A model generated the notes under the pieces. It ran no database searches and was not told the DNA's origin. It was given only the letters and a program-made list of their open reading frames with translations. Shown piece by piece: positions 1-10,374 of a DNA stretch of 64,000 bases (position 1 is its first letter; each line of letters starts with the position of its first letter). Source of the stretch: Clitoria ternatea (taxonomy: Eukaryota; Streptophyta; Magnoliopsida; Fabales; Fabaceae); the NCBI GenBank assembly GCA_037962975.1, contig CM075669.1:191526501-191590500 (forward strand), written 5' to 3'. The translations under genes and the position numbers were made by a program.

Positions 1-1345
1 TTACCTTCCATTCACCTATTCAGGCACCCTTTACTTTCCATTCGCCTATTCAGGCACCCTTTACTTTCCATTCGCCTATTCAGGCACCCTTTACCTTCCA
101 TTCGCCTATTCAGGCACCCTTTACTTTCCATTCGCCTATTCAGGCACCCTTTACTTTCCATTCGCCTATTCAGGCACCCTTTACTTTCCATTCACCTATT
201 CAGGCACCCTTTACCTTCCATTCGCCTATTCAGGCACCCTTTACTTTCCGTTCGCCTATTCAGGCACCCTTTACTTTCCGTTCACCTATTCAGGCACCCT
301 TTACCTTCCATTCGCCTATTCAGGCACCCTTTACTTTCCATTCGCCTGTTCAGGCACCCTTTACCTTCCATTCGCCTATTCAGGCACCCTTTACTTTCCA
401 TTCGCCTATTCAGGCACCTTTTACTTTCCAGTCGCCTATTCAGGCACCCTTTACTTTCCATTCGCTTATTTAGGTACCCTTTACTTTCCATTTGCCTATT
501 CAGGCACCCTTTACTTTCCATTCGCCTATTCAGGCACCCTTTACTTTCCTTTCTCCTATTCAGGCACCCTTTACTTTCCATTTGCCTATTCAGGTACCCT
601 TTACTTTCCATTCGCCTATTCAGGTACCCTTTACTTTCCAGTCTCCTATGTAGGCACTCTTTACTTTTCATTCGCCTATACAGGCACCTTTACTTTCCAG
701 TCGCCTATTCAGGCACCCTTTACTTTCCATTCGCCTATTCAGGCACCTTTTACTTTCCAGTTGCCTATGAAGGCACCCTTTACTTTCCCATTCGCCTATT
801 CAGGCACCCTTTACTTTCCATTCGCCTATTCAGGCACCCTTTACTTTCTGTTCGCCTATGCAGGCACCCTTTACTTTCCAGTCGCCTATGCAGGTACCCT
901 TTACTTTCCGTTCGCCTATGCAGGCACTCTTTGCTTTCCAGTCGCCTATTCAGGCACCCTTTACTTTCCATTCACCTATGCAGGCACTCTTTGCTTTCCA
1001 TTCGCCTATGCAGGCACTCTTTACTTTTCATTCGCCTATACAGGCACCTTTACTTTCCAGTCGCCTATTCAGGCACCCTTTACCTTTCCAGTCGTCTATT
1101 CAGGCACCCTTTACTTTCCATTCACCTATGCAGGCACTCTTTGCTTTCCATTCGCCTATGCAGGCACTCTTTACTTTTCATTCGCCTATACAGGCACCTT
1201 TACTTTCCAGTCGCCTATTCAGGCACCCTTTACCTTTCCAGTCGCCTATGAAGGCACCCTTTTACTTTTCAGTCGCCTAAGGCACCTTTTACTTTCCCAT
1301 TCGCCTAACAAGGCAACCTCTACCTTCCAGTCTACCGGGGGTTAA
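1..1345 (+). repeat. 30-bp minisatellite in the Ogre-1 3' UTR
   Basis: About 45 tandem units with period 30 and core GGCACCCTTTACTTTCC followed by a variable 13-bp linker, mostly attcgcctattca. Units before ~630 use 'tattcagg'. Later units mix 'tatgcagg', 'tatacagg' and 'tatgaagg', and two multi-unit blocks repeat (about 910-1075 and 1110-1250), so higher-order duplication has begun. The array starts left of the window. The same core recurs at 46805-48550 in Ogre-2. Because 30 is divisible by 3, long open frames appear in several frames. They are repeat artefacts. Confidence 0.95.
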
Positions 1346-1552
1346 CCCCAATTTTCTCACCTCCTGTTAATTGAAAGACAATTTTTCCCGTTCAATTCAG
1401 AACACAAAAAAAAACACAAAAAAAGCAAAAAATAAAAAAAATAAAAAAATAAAAAAAAAGAAAAAAAAAGAAAAAGAAAAAGGATAGATGTGGAAAATGC
1501 TCGTCTTAAAAGATCAAGAGGTCCTACCTGACTCATACATCGGTGTTCATAT

Positions 1553-1627
1553 CTTTACTTCCTTTTCACTTCAAAAACACGGAAAATTTCGTGTTTCTCT
1601 TGTGAAAAAGAAGTAAAGAGGGGCATC
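1553..1627 (+). promoter_or_regulatory. Ogre-1 polypurine tract inside a long hairpin
   Basis: The purine run aagaagtaaagagggg ends 4 nt before the LTR start TGTGAACACC, so it is the plus-strand priming PPT. Its 5' half is the right arm (1602-1618) of an inverted repeat whose left arm is 1553-1569, with 16 of 17 positions paired. An inner pair, aaacacg/cgtgttt, lies in the loop. A homologous hairpin is found before the Ogre-2 3' LTR. Confidence 0.8.
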
Positions 1628-2882
1628 TGTGAACACCTCTTTTTGTCCGGCCAATTGGTACAGTTCCATCCTTTGGGCACTCTCTGCTGCACATGGTTCA
1701 CTTAGAAATTCATAACTCCTTCATATGACCTTCGATTTGCGCAAACCCGGTCTCAAAATTTCCGTAACAAAATTGTCTATGACTTTTGTGCAGACCTTGA
1801 AGGCTATATCCTTACCAATTGGTACAGTTTTAATAATCTTCCTAGACTTATTCCAGTTTCATGACTGCTCTGCACATCTTTAGGAAAAAATTCATATCTC
1901 CCTCATATGATACTGAAATGACCCCATTCTTTTTTCTGTGGCTCCACATCAAAGATATCTACAAACTTCATGAAGGTCACAAAAGCTAATTCTCCACCCA
2001 TTTTGCCCAGTGAATTTATTTTGCTTGCAAATGTATTTTCGTCACACTCTGGAGCAGTTTTCATAGATGGGCCATATCTCCCTCGTTTCTTGATGAAAAT
2101 TTTTGTGCCATATATCAAATTAAAGCTAAGAGAAAGATCTACAATTTTCATGTTGGACTCTCTTTCAAATTTGGCACTAATTTTTCCTTAAATATGCAAG
2201 CAAGTTTCGTGATGAAGAGAATGGAACCCACCATCAAAATTGTGGTCATGACAAAGGCTTTCAAATTTGCAACAAATTGTCACCTAAGCCTACCAATTTT
2301 GACCAAGTCAAAATTAAATCAAGAAACAAGCTCCCAAAGTGCAGAATTTTTATCCAAAAGAAACACTCCAAATTGCCATGCTCTCCATGACCCACACTTG
2401 GTCCTACATGAAGAAAAATTACAAAACAAAAGCTACCATTACTTCTCCAATTGTTCTCACGGTTTCAAGGCTTCTTTTATCATTAAAATATGCAATTAAA
2501 TGGTCACATACAAGTCCATTTTCAGCTGCACCTAACAAGGCCCCATGTACCAATATTTTATGCAAAGTGTTGGTAACTTTAAGCTCTATTCACGTTATGC
2601 ACCAAGCAAGGTTCCATGTACAAAAAATTATTCAATGCAAATAATGGACAAAGGCAAATACTTCCAACGTGAAAGGCTTCCAAGTGCTGAATGTCTAGAC
2701 AAAATATTGTCACTTTATTGCATAAAATAAATTCAAAAGAAGAAACATAACATGCCTTACACTCTCACGGCCATGAAGGATTAATGAGCATGTTCCCTTT
2801 TGCTCTAAAAAAGCTAACGTGAAGCATTATGGCAAGGGAAATGGGCTGAATTTTTATGTCCAAAAACCAGCCATGGAAATGC

Positions 2883-2890
2883 TATAAATA
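2883..2890 (+). promoter_or_regulatory. TATA box of the Ogre-1 LTR
   Basis: TATAAATA about 1.25 kb into the LTR, followed by a purine-rich leader. It is the best core promoter in the LTR. Transcription would begin near 2915, placing the triplet repeat in the transcribed leader. Confidence 0.6.
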
Positions 2891-3129
2891 AAGAGCCAAG
2901 AGCTGAATGAAGAGGGCTGGAGAGCACAAATTAGAGGGGGAAAAAGAGAACATACACAGCAAGAAGGGAGAGTCAAAGAGGAAAATTAGAAAAATAGCAG
3001 AGAGCAGAGAGGGCAAAGAGAAAAGAGAGTGCAAACTCAGTGGTTCAAAAAAAAGATCATCTAGAGAGGAAATTATCTCCACATTCTTGAGTTTTGGAAG
3101 GTGCTTTTGAATTTTTACAGTGAAAATTC

Positions 3130-3250
3130 GCAGTAACAGCAATAGTAACAGCAACAGCAGCAACAGCAATAGCAACAACAGCAGCAGTAGTAGCAACAGC
3201 AACAGCAACAGCAGCAGTAACAGCAATAGCAACAGCAACAACAGCAACAG
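3130..3250 (+). repeat. CAG/AAC/AAT triplet microsatellite
   Basis: About 40 consecutive NAC/NAG-type triplets (cag, caa, aac, agt) in the transcribed part of the Ogre-1 LTR. Reading frames through it give homopolymer-like Leu, Ala or Gln/Asn peptides that I do not regard as genes. No such tract occurs in the Ogre-2 LTRs. Confidence 0.9.
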
Positions 3251-3948
3251 TGGGCAAGAACTCAATCAGTGAGCAAGAATATTTTTTATATATTTTGTGA
3301 AAATAGTATTTATTTTCCAAAAGGTTGAATTTTTGTACAAGGATCAGATTAGTATTGTTGTATTGGACTTTCTTTTCTCTGCTGTCTCTTGTCGTTATTA
3401 TGATTCGGTTTTACAGTAGGATATTGTGATGTATGCTTGAATCTCTAATCAATCTCTGCTACTGTTTCTATTCATGTTATTGTTCCTGTTTATTTGCTGC
3501 TCAATATTGTTACTCAAATTGTTTGTATATATTTTAGTTCTGTACAGATTTAATTTTTCAAGGGTAGTTGCGATCTTAATTTTATTGCTCAGAATATTAA
3601 TCCTATTACAAGGAATCAGCCGTCTGTATACTGTTTCTTTTTCCGGATAGTTCATTCACTGTATAGTTAGAGTGTAATTTTCTTTTAAGGCATTCGCTAG
3701 TCTTTGAAAGAATCGGGTTGTATAAAGCTTAATAAAATGTGATTATCCATGTCTTTTTTTATTTAGTTTCTATTTTTTTCGTTATTTCAAAATTGTGTCT
3801 AATTAAAATTTTAACAACTCAGCATTATCTTCAACCAAAAAAATATTACCCATTTTTCACTTTAGTAAGTCTATGTGCTTTTTGTCAAGTTTTTGATAAA
3901 TTTTTACTATTTGATTTTTAAAAAAAAAATTGTTTTATCAAAAAGAGG

Positions 3949-4260
3949 TTAATTTAGACGAGACGTCTTGTTACCCTTTTTAAATTTTCAATCGGTTGTT
4001 ATTTATTAAATAATAATATTTCAAAAAAAAAGAAATCAATTTAGACGTGACGTCTTGTTGATTTTCCCTTATTTCCAGTAGACCATCACCACAAGGAACG
4101 GGATACTTGAGACGAGACGTCCCGTTTATCCCCTTCCCGTTTCTAACCCCGTATTTTGATTAAAAGATGACTAATTTAGACGCGACGTCTTGTTAGTATC
4201 CTTCCCTTTTCCTGTTTTATACCAAAGCCAAGGTTAATTTGGACGCGACGTCCTGTTAAC
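3949..4260 (+). repeat. Five dispersed GACGTC repeats in the Ogre-1 LTR
   Basis: Five copies of a ~27-bp motif, consensus TTAATTTAGACG-N-GACGTCT followed by TGTTAA. They lie at about 3949, 4038, 4107, 4171 and 4232. The centre AGACGTCT is an 8-bp palindrome containing GACGTC, the C-box recognised by plant bZIP factors (known biology; binding here is inference). Each Ogre-2 LTR also has five copies (13516-14240 and 52246-52895). Confidence 0.8.
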
Positions 4261-4932
4261 CTTTACTTTCACTTTGTTTTACTTTTTCTTACTGATGTTA
4301 TTTCGTCAAGTTTCTTATTGTCTCTGTTTGCCATTTCCTATTGTTATTGTTTTTTTTTACTGTCGATATTCTGCTAAGTTTTTTTTTACGATCGCTGTGT
4401 GTCATTTCTTATTATTGTTTTGTTAAGCTTCTTATTGTCATTGTTTTGTCGAATTTCTCACTGTCATTGCTTTGTCATTTCTTGTTGTTACTGTTTTAAT
4501 ATTCTACTATCATTTTTTTACTGTCACTGTTTAATCTTCTATCGTTACTGTTTTCTTCTTTTTTACTATCATTGTTTGGTCAAATTTATTACTGTTACCG
4601 TTTAGTCTGTTTTGTCTGTTTGTGTCTGCTTTGTCATTTTATGTGGAAGAAGTTAAAAATAATTTCTGGGCTATTTTGAAATAAGCGCTATCAATTTGAG
4701 GTAACCGTTTTATAACGGACAGTTGTGAGGTGCTAATACCTTCCTCACCTGTAATTCGACTCCCGAACTTAGAATTTCATTTTTCATAACCAGTGTTTTA
4801 AAAGAGGTTTTTCCCGATATTTTTATCCTAAAAAAATATTGGTGGCGACTCCCTATTTTTCTTTTCGAAAGGATTTCGAAACCCGTTTTATTTTTAAGGG
4901 TCGGTCATCCCGCCGCGATCCCAGTCGCGACA

Positions 4933-6412
4933 ATTATCTAGATGGCTCTTCGTTCTTAGTTAATAATTAAGATATGTAAAAGTTAATTAAATTAAAGAAG
5001 GTATAGAGCAACCCACTCTTGGAGGAAATAAGTCGAAAATAATCATAAGGGGTTATTGTTTTGTAATAATTAAAAAGCTTCATGTGGGGCCGGGTATGTT
5101 TCCATATTTTCTCCAACTCCTCTGTCAATTTTCGTGTTATTCAATAAATTCACATCCAACCAACGCATAAAGTATTTTCTTTTGAGCTGTGCCTTCCTTC
5201 AAAATTGAAATAAAACTCTGCACGGACCACACCAAAATACTTTCCGTTTTACAAAATTACCTTCCTATCCCCTAATATATCCACTCACACGAATGCTGTC
5301 AGTTGCACTTCACACCTGTTCTTTCTTTTCATTTTTTCTTTTATAATAATTATGTATGTTAAATTTAAATATCTTTTACAAGTCCCTAAAACAAAAAAAA
5401 AATGTTACTTCTAACAAAAAAATTAAGATTATTTATTATATTTTTTACTTTCCCTTTATAAATTGAATATTTTTATATTCATACAATTAATATAAGATTG
5501 TTGATTTTAACTTTAAATGGGAGTTAGTTTGGAGAGATAATTACATAATATAAAATCAAAATAATAATCATTTTTTTTAAATTGTGTGTCCTTATAAAAA
5601 TTAGCTTATAAGAAAGGGAGAATTAATAAAAAAAAGTTGAGTATCATTAAGAAATCAGAATAATTAAAAAAACTAATAATAGAAATCAATACTAGATAGC
5701 ATTGATGAACTCGAATGGAAGAAGAAACGTAAATAAAAAAATAAAATATATAACAACTAAAGGAATGAAGAGAGAAAGAGAAAAACGATATCAAATTAAA
5801 AATAAATCTCATTCGTATTAAGAGAAAACAAAAAAGATGATGAATAGCAGTGTTGTCACATCCACAATTTATGAATAATATTTTGTTTTAAAAAAGGCAA
5901 AAAAAATGTAGTAAGAATAAAAAAAAGTTGAAAGGAAGAAATTACCAACCAAATGGGAGAGAATAAAGAAATAGACCTTGAAGAAATAAAGAGAGTGAAA
6001 AAGGGATTTATCAAAGAAATTTAGAGAAGTATAAATATGATAAAATAAACATAAAAATAAATGTATTTTATGAATTAAAGTAACATTTTATGTCAATATT
6101 TTTATTTTAGAATTAGGGGAAAAGATATTAGCCAGGATTTATATCTTCTCCTCTAAAATACTACCCTTAATATTTTTTTATATGACCATATTACATCATA
6201 ACCCATTATAACGTTAAGAAAGTTAGTTATTATGGATAAATACATTAAATTTATTAATTATTTTTGTTATACTTTCAACATCACTATTTATATTAATAAA
6301 GAAAAAATTGGTTTTTTCAAATTCCATTGATATCCAGAGATGAAATATAATTCATAAGACTTTATAAAAAATAAAACATACATGTTATAAATTGAAAATC
6401 ATCTTGTAAAAA
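4933..6412. other. AT-rich intergenic DNA
   Basis: Host sequence right of Ogre-1. It is strongly AT-rich with poly-A/T runs. I see no gene, RNA or element boundary here. Short open frames, for example 5606-5812 on the minus strand, are compositional. Confidence 0.6.
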
Positions 6413-7064
6413 GGACCTGAACTGGTCTAATCCGGGGTCAAAGATCCGGAGTGGGGACCAGCCTCAAAAGTCAAAGATAAATGTGTTTGTACACTGGTAC
6501 AATGGGTATCAGGTATTATGATCCGAACTCTCAGTGAGAGCATCCGGTCTTGTTGTCCTGGAGATCCTACACACCAAGCTTTCATGTTGAAGAGGGGCGA
6601 AAGGTGATGTCACCTGTGAAGATTCTCCGACGATCAAGTCAGTAACCAGAATGAGAATTCAGGCTAAAAGAACTTAAGCAATGGAACAGTGTTTTTAGAG
6701 TAAGAACCACGTAACCTTTTATGAGTGTGAGAATCCACTATTTATAAGTGAGCTTGGAGAATGAATCGTTAGGCACAGGTGAGACCAGGAGACAAATAGT
6801 ACACTGCTCAGTGTACGATTCTGACACACGACGCGGGGAGAGTCGCATTTCTCGCGTATTCTCCTTGCGGTTGCACCTTGTACCTTTTGTCGGGTGACGT
6901 GAATATTTTCCAGTGTGCAAGGCAAGAACCTGGATATACTGGTATGGAGAACGCCTCATACGGGTTTATAGTCCAGAAGTACACTGATGAGGCCGGTAAC
7001 ACGGGGAGAACGGATGCAATTACCTATCTGTACCTGTTACTGGTATCGAGACCAGATCAAGACC
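6413..7064. mobile_element. Putative small non-autonomous TIR element (652 bp)
   Basis: An island of balanced base composition in AT-rich DNA. It is bounded by imperfect inverted ends GGACCTGAACTGGTCT (6413-6428) and AGACCAGATCAAGACC (7049-7064), with 13 of 16 positions matching when inverted. It has no transposase and only short open frames. No clear target-site duplication is visible, so class and exact limits are uncertain. Confidence 0.4.
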
Positions 7065-7123
7065 TATGAATAAAAATTCTAAATTAAGGCCTTATAAAAA
7101 GGAACATAAAAAATAACACACAC

Positions 7124-7125
<2 letters not shown>

Positions 7126-7178
<53 letters not shown>
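7126..7178. repeat. (TA)n microsatellite
   Basis: An uninterrupted TA dinucleotide run of about 26 units just right of the putative 652-bp TIR element. Confidence 0.97.
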
Positions 7179-7179
<1 letters not shown>

Positions 7180-8640
7180 AATGTTTTATTTAGAGAGTTA
7201 TATCGACATTTAGTAATTTTAGAAACAAATCAAATCAAATATTAATTTTAAGTATTCATTTGATAATCCATTTTAAAAATTAAGTTGTAAAAAAAGAATC
7301 ATCTTTTATATATCGTTTGAGATTGATTAAAAAAATTAAAAAAATTTCTTTCATCAACTAAGTTTTTTTTTTGGTGAACAGAAGTATCTTTCACAACTAA
7401 GTTGAAAAAACTCGACTAAGAATCAACACTCCACACACTTCACTAAGTCACACACTGCATAAATGACTAATTCGGGCCATGCAGAAGGGAAGCCCACTTT
7501 TCTATCCACAGTCCAGCCATGCAAAATATACTACTACTAGATAGCTCACTTTATGACCAAAAAAAAAAAAGATAGCTCAGTTTATTTCACCAAAAAAAAA
7601 GATGGCTCAGTTTTTTTTTCAATACGGATGAACATGTTTAAGTTTATTTAAAGAAAAAAAAATTTAAAATAAAAAATTATTTAATGTAATTTTTTAAATA
7701 TTTATGTAAACTTAAAAAAATGGAAACAAAAAATTAAAAATAACTTCTTTAAAGAAGCTACTTTGAGCATCTTTTTTAAATAAGTTGTTGAAAAAGTTAA
7801 AATAAATCAACTTATTTAAAAAAAATACTTTTTATAGTCATAACTAAATAGATAAACTTTTTAAATAATCACCTTTTATACAAATAACTTATAAATAAAT
7901 CACCTTTTTTAAAAATTATTTAATTTTAAATTTAAACAAACCAGCCTCATAGCTAAATATGAAATGTAGCTACAACTGACCTGAATGCAAAGTAAGTAAT
8001 GTTTTTTTATTAATATAATAACCATTGTTAAAAGATATTAATTTAAATAAATAAAAATCTTAAAAGAAATAATACAAGTAAAAATTGATATACCAATTTG
8101 AAAGAATTTATTTTTTGAAAATGTATATATTGGTTATAGAATAATATTAACAGTAACTGTTGTGAAGTTGACAGAATTATTTTCCAAAATTAATATAAAA
8201 TCTTTGTGTTGATCTAAAGAAAGTTAAAAGAATCTTAAAATTCACAATAATCATGTTTTTTCAGAAAATGAGCGTGATATCTAGGAAAAGGAAAGGGGTA
8301 ATGAGAAATTAACAAAAAAGAGAAAGGAGTGGTGTGTTTTGAAAATATGGACGATGTGAAAAGAAAAAGTTTAGTTCCTGTAAGCATTCAAACCAATCAG
8401 GCCCACAAATTATCCCATAGAAATCTCCCAAGCCCAAATGTTTAATTATTTATTCCGAACAATGATGTGACATTGGTCCCACAAGAGAGAATGGTAAAAG
8501 AAATGGTGGCATGATGAGTGATGTTAAACTTGTCAACCCAAAAATATCCAAGTCCCACAACCACACGTATATATTATATAAACTACTCAATATGAAAATA
8601 TCTACACTCCACGCAACCGTGAGGGTGAGGAGAACAAAAT
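7179..8640. other. AT-rich intergenic DNA and upstream region of the DnaJ gene
   Basis: AT-rich sequence with several poly-A stretches and no element ends I can recognise. A TATA-like run (about 8566-8582) lies roughly 320 bp before the DnaJ start codon and is the best upstream core-promoter candidate. Confidence 0.5.
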
Positions 8641-8658
8641 ATCTCTGAGTAAATTTGC

Positions 8659-8676
8659 TTCACGAACATTCCAGGA
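8659..8676 (+). promoter_or_regulatory. Heat-shock-element-like array upstream of the DnaJ gene
   Basis: TTCacGAAcaTTCcaGGA has four alternating 5-bp modules, three of them perfect, as in heat shock elements bound by HSF trimers. A weaker array, TTCtaGACcaTTC, follows at 8750-8762. Both lie 140-245 bp upstream of the start codon. Whether they are in the promoter or the 5' UTR depends on the transcription start, which cannot be read here. Confidence 0.5.
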
Positions 8677-8902
8677 TTCGGAATTAGCACCCACCAGTCA
8701 CCACAATTGCCCCCTAAAGTATCGCTTTACATCGGATATTTTTCAAATCTTCTAGACCATTCTTCTATTCCCTTCCGAAACCGACTCTTAACTCCCAATA
8801 AGTACCCCCTACATCTTCTCAACTGCGTGGGCAATCATTGTATGAGATTAACCCATTGCATTTTCATTTGATGACTATTATTATATTTCCGATACACAAG
8901 TG

Positions 8903-10260
8903 ATGGAAGCCCATAGAGAAGGGTCTTCTTATTACAGTGTTCTTGGTGTTAGTTCAGATTCTTCTTTGGAAGATATAAGACGCGCTTATCGGAAGCTTGC
9001 TATGGTTAGTAACGAGTCCTCTTTGTTTCTCTGTTTTCTTCAGATTGCTTTGAACGTGAGGTGGTGATGTTTAATGTGTTCGATTTTGTCAATAAAATGC
9101 AGCAATGGCATCCTGATAGGTGGGCAAGAACGCCTTCTTTACTTGGTGAAGCCAAGCGCAAGTTCCAGCAAATTCAAGAAGCCTATTCAGGTATGGTTCT
9201 TGGAGTTCTAAGTGTCAAGATTAATTGTCTGGTTCGGTTGGAATTGTTGAATTTAATGAGCTTTACTTCTTTGTGTTTTCGTGGGGTAGTCTTATCTGAT
9301 CATAAGAAGAGGACCATGTACGATGTGGGCTTCTATGATCCTCAAGAAGAAGAGGATGAGGTGAGTTATTTGGAGATTCTAAATTGGTTTCTTGTAGATT
9401 GAATTTTATTATTATTTATGGTATCATGGTGTTAATTGCAAGGCTTATGTTATGTGTGTGTTGTGTTGTCTCAGGGATTCTCTGATTTTGTGCAAGAAAT
9501 GGTGTCCCTTATGAAACAAGTGAGGACAGAGGTAACGCTTCTCAACAAAATCTGATGAACCAACTTCTGTGTTGTTGAAGAAAAGAATAGATCATTATAA
9601 TTTAATTAGTATTTATAGTAATTGTGAAAGATTTTATTTTTTCTAAAATTATATAAATATTAAATAGTTAAAGTAGATTAATTAGAAAATAATAGAAATA
9701 TATACATGCATTTTAAGATATACTAATTGGAAAAAAAGTTAAAGTTTATTCTTTGAATATGAAGAAATAGGTTTATTGAAAAATAAATATGACGAAATAG
9801 AATAAATTATGCTTTTTTTTAGTTCAAATTCATCTAATTTCATCTAGATTGGGTCAAATTAGATAGGAAACTTCAAATATCCTAAAATTTGAAACATTTT
9901 ACCTTCACATTATTTGTGAAGTCGCTTGAGTTGAGTTTCTATTTATACTTTTTTACAGCATAAATATTAACATTAGGTTGAATATTGTGAAATAATAATA
10001 AATAATTTTAGGTGTTAATTGAGAAATTAGATTTACAAATCTTAAACAAATAATTTTTAGTTGGATTATATGGGTGTGTAAATAAGAAACGGTGATGATT
10101 TGTGTAGGGAAAGAATTATGGTTTGGAAGAGTTACAGGCGATGTTGATGGAAATGGCTAAAGGAATGCCGTGTGGGCTATCTTCAATGATTGATGAGTGT
10201 GAATCTCGGTCCTCAAAGAGGACACGTCATGTTACAAGCATGGACGGATTCAGAACTTAA
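8903..10260 (+). CDS. Small J-domain (DnaJ, type III) co-chaperone, 5 exons
   Basis: Predicted exons are 8903-9004, 9103-9190, 9290-9360, 9475-9531 and 10108-10260, giving 156 residues. All introns are GT-AG and the phases join cleanly. The J domain occupies about residues 9-75. It has helix II ending in RRAYRKLAM, the invariant HPD in QWHPDRW (residues 36-38), helix III in AKRKFQQIQEAYS and helix IV around LSDHKKRTMYD. HPD stimulates Hsp70 ATPase (known for the family). There is no zinc-finger or Gly/Phe region, so it is a type III J protein. The start is the ATG just before the J domain, with no upstream targeting peptide. An acidic EEEDE follows the J domain. The last residues are encoded by an inserted repeat (10243-10374) that supplies the stop. 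The gene stands alone between two Ogre elements. Confidence 0.85.
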
Positions 10261-10374
10261 GTGAGATGAGGGAGGTCCAACATTCCGAAACCTAGGAAAG
10301 GGAGGGACAAATCACTAATGATGTTCTTTGGAAATTACAGGAGAGGGAAGGGTCCCTCCCTGTATACAAGCATG
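10243..10374. mobile_element. Small insertion in the last DnaJ exon
   Basis: TACAAGCATG occurs at 10233-10242 and again at 10365-10374, flanking a 122-bp segment and consistent with a 9-10 bp target-site duplication. The insert introduces the TAA at 10258-10260. Beyond the second copy the pre-insertion reading would have run on with a different tail. No clear terminal inverted repeat is visible, so it may be a MITE-like fragment. Confidence 0.5.

Larger units (their letters stand above)
1..4932 (+). mobile_element. Ogre-1: 3' part of an Ogre/Tat-like Ty3-gypsy retrotransposon
   Basis: The 5' part lies outside the window. Visible in order are a minisatellite 3' UTR (1-1345), a hairpin with polypurine tract (1553-1627) and a 3' LTR (1628-4932). 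The LTR starts TGTGAACACC and ends GTCGCGACA. The last kilobase of the LTR and the PPT closely match Ogre-2 (11576-53249), whose PBS and gag identify the lineage. A tandem-repeat-rich 3' UTR between pol and the 3' LTR is a known property of Ogre/Tat elements. Plus orientation follows from the PPT lying directly left of the LTR. No target-site duplication can be tested because the left end is missing. Confidence 0.85.
1628..4932 (+). repeat. 3' LTR of Ogre-1 (3305 bp)
   Basis: Bounded by TGTGAACACC (1628) and GTCGCGACA (ending 4932). It contains a TATA box (2883-2890), a CAG/AAC triplet tract (3130-3250), an AATAAA (~3730), five GACGTC-centred repeats (3949-4260) and a pyrimidine-rich tract with recurrent 'actgt' words (~4260-4640). 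From about 3950 to the end it aligns well with both Ogre-2 LTRs. The upstream 2.3 kb (U3 and leader) shows no visible similarity to them, so the LTR looks modular. An internal TGGCGACTCC lies at 4844-4853. The fragments of open frame inside are not coding. Confidence 0.88.

Noticed and set aside
282..671. Long open frames on both strands of the 30-bp array (also 761-1345 and 46702-48780)
   Set aside because: The period is a multiple of three, so any stop-free unit gives a long frame. Peptides are exact repeats of the DNA unit, and units of other length shift the frame.
2882..3265. Leu- or Ala-rich minus-strand frames over the triplet repeat
   Set aside because: Homopolymer-like product of the CAG/AAC microsatellite; no other coding signal.
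6719..7069. Several 60-75 residue frames in the 652-bp island
   Set aside because: They overlap each other on both strands, have no start context or motif, and fit a non-coding mobile fragment better.
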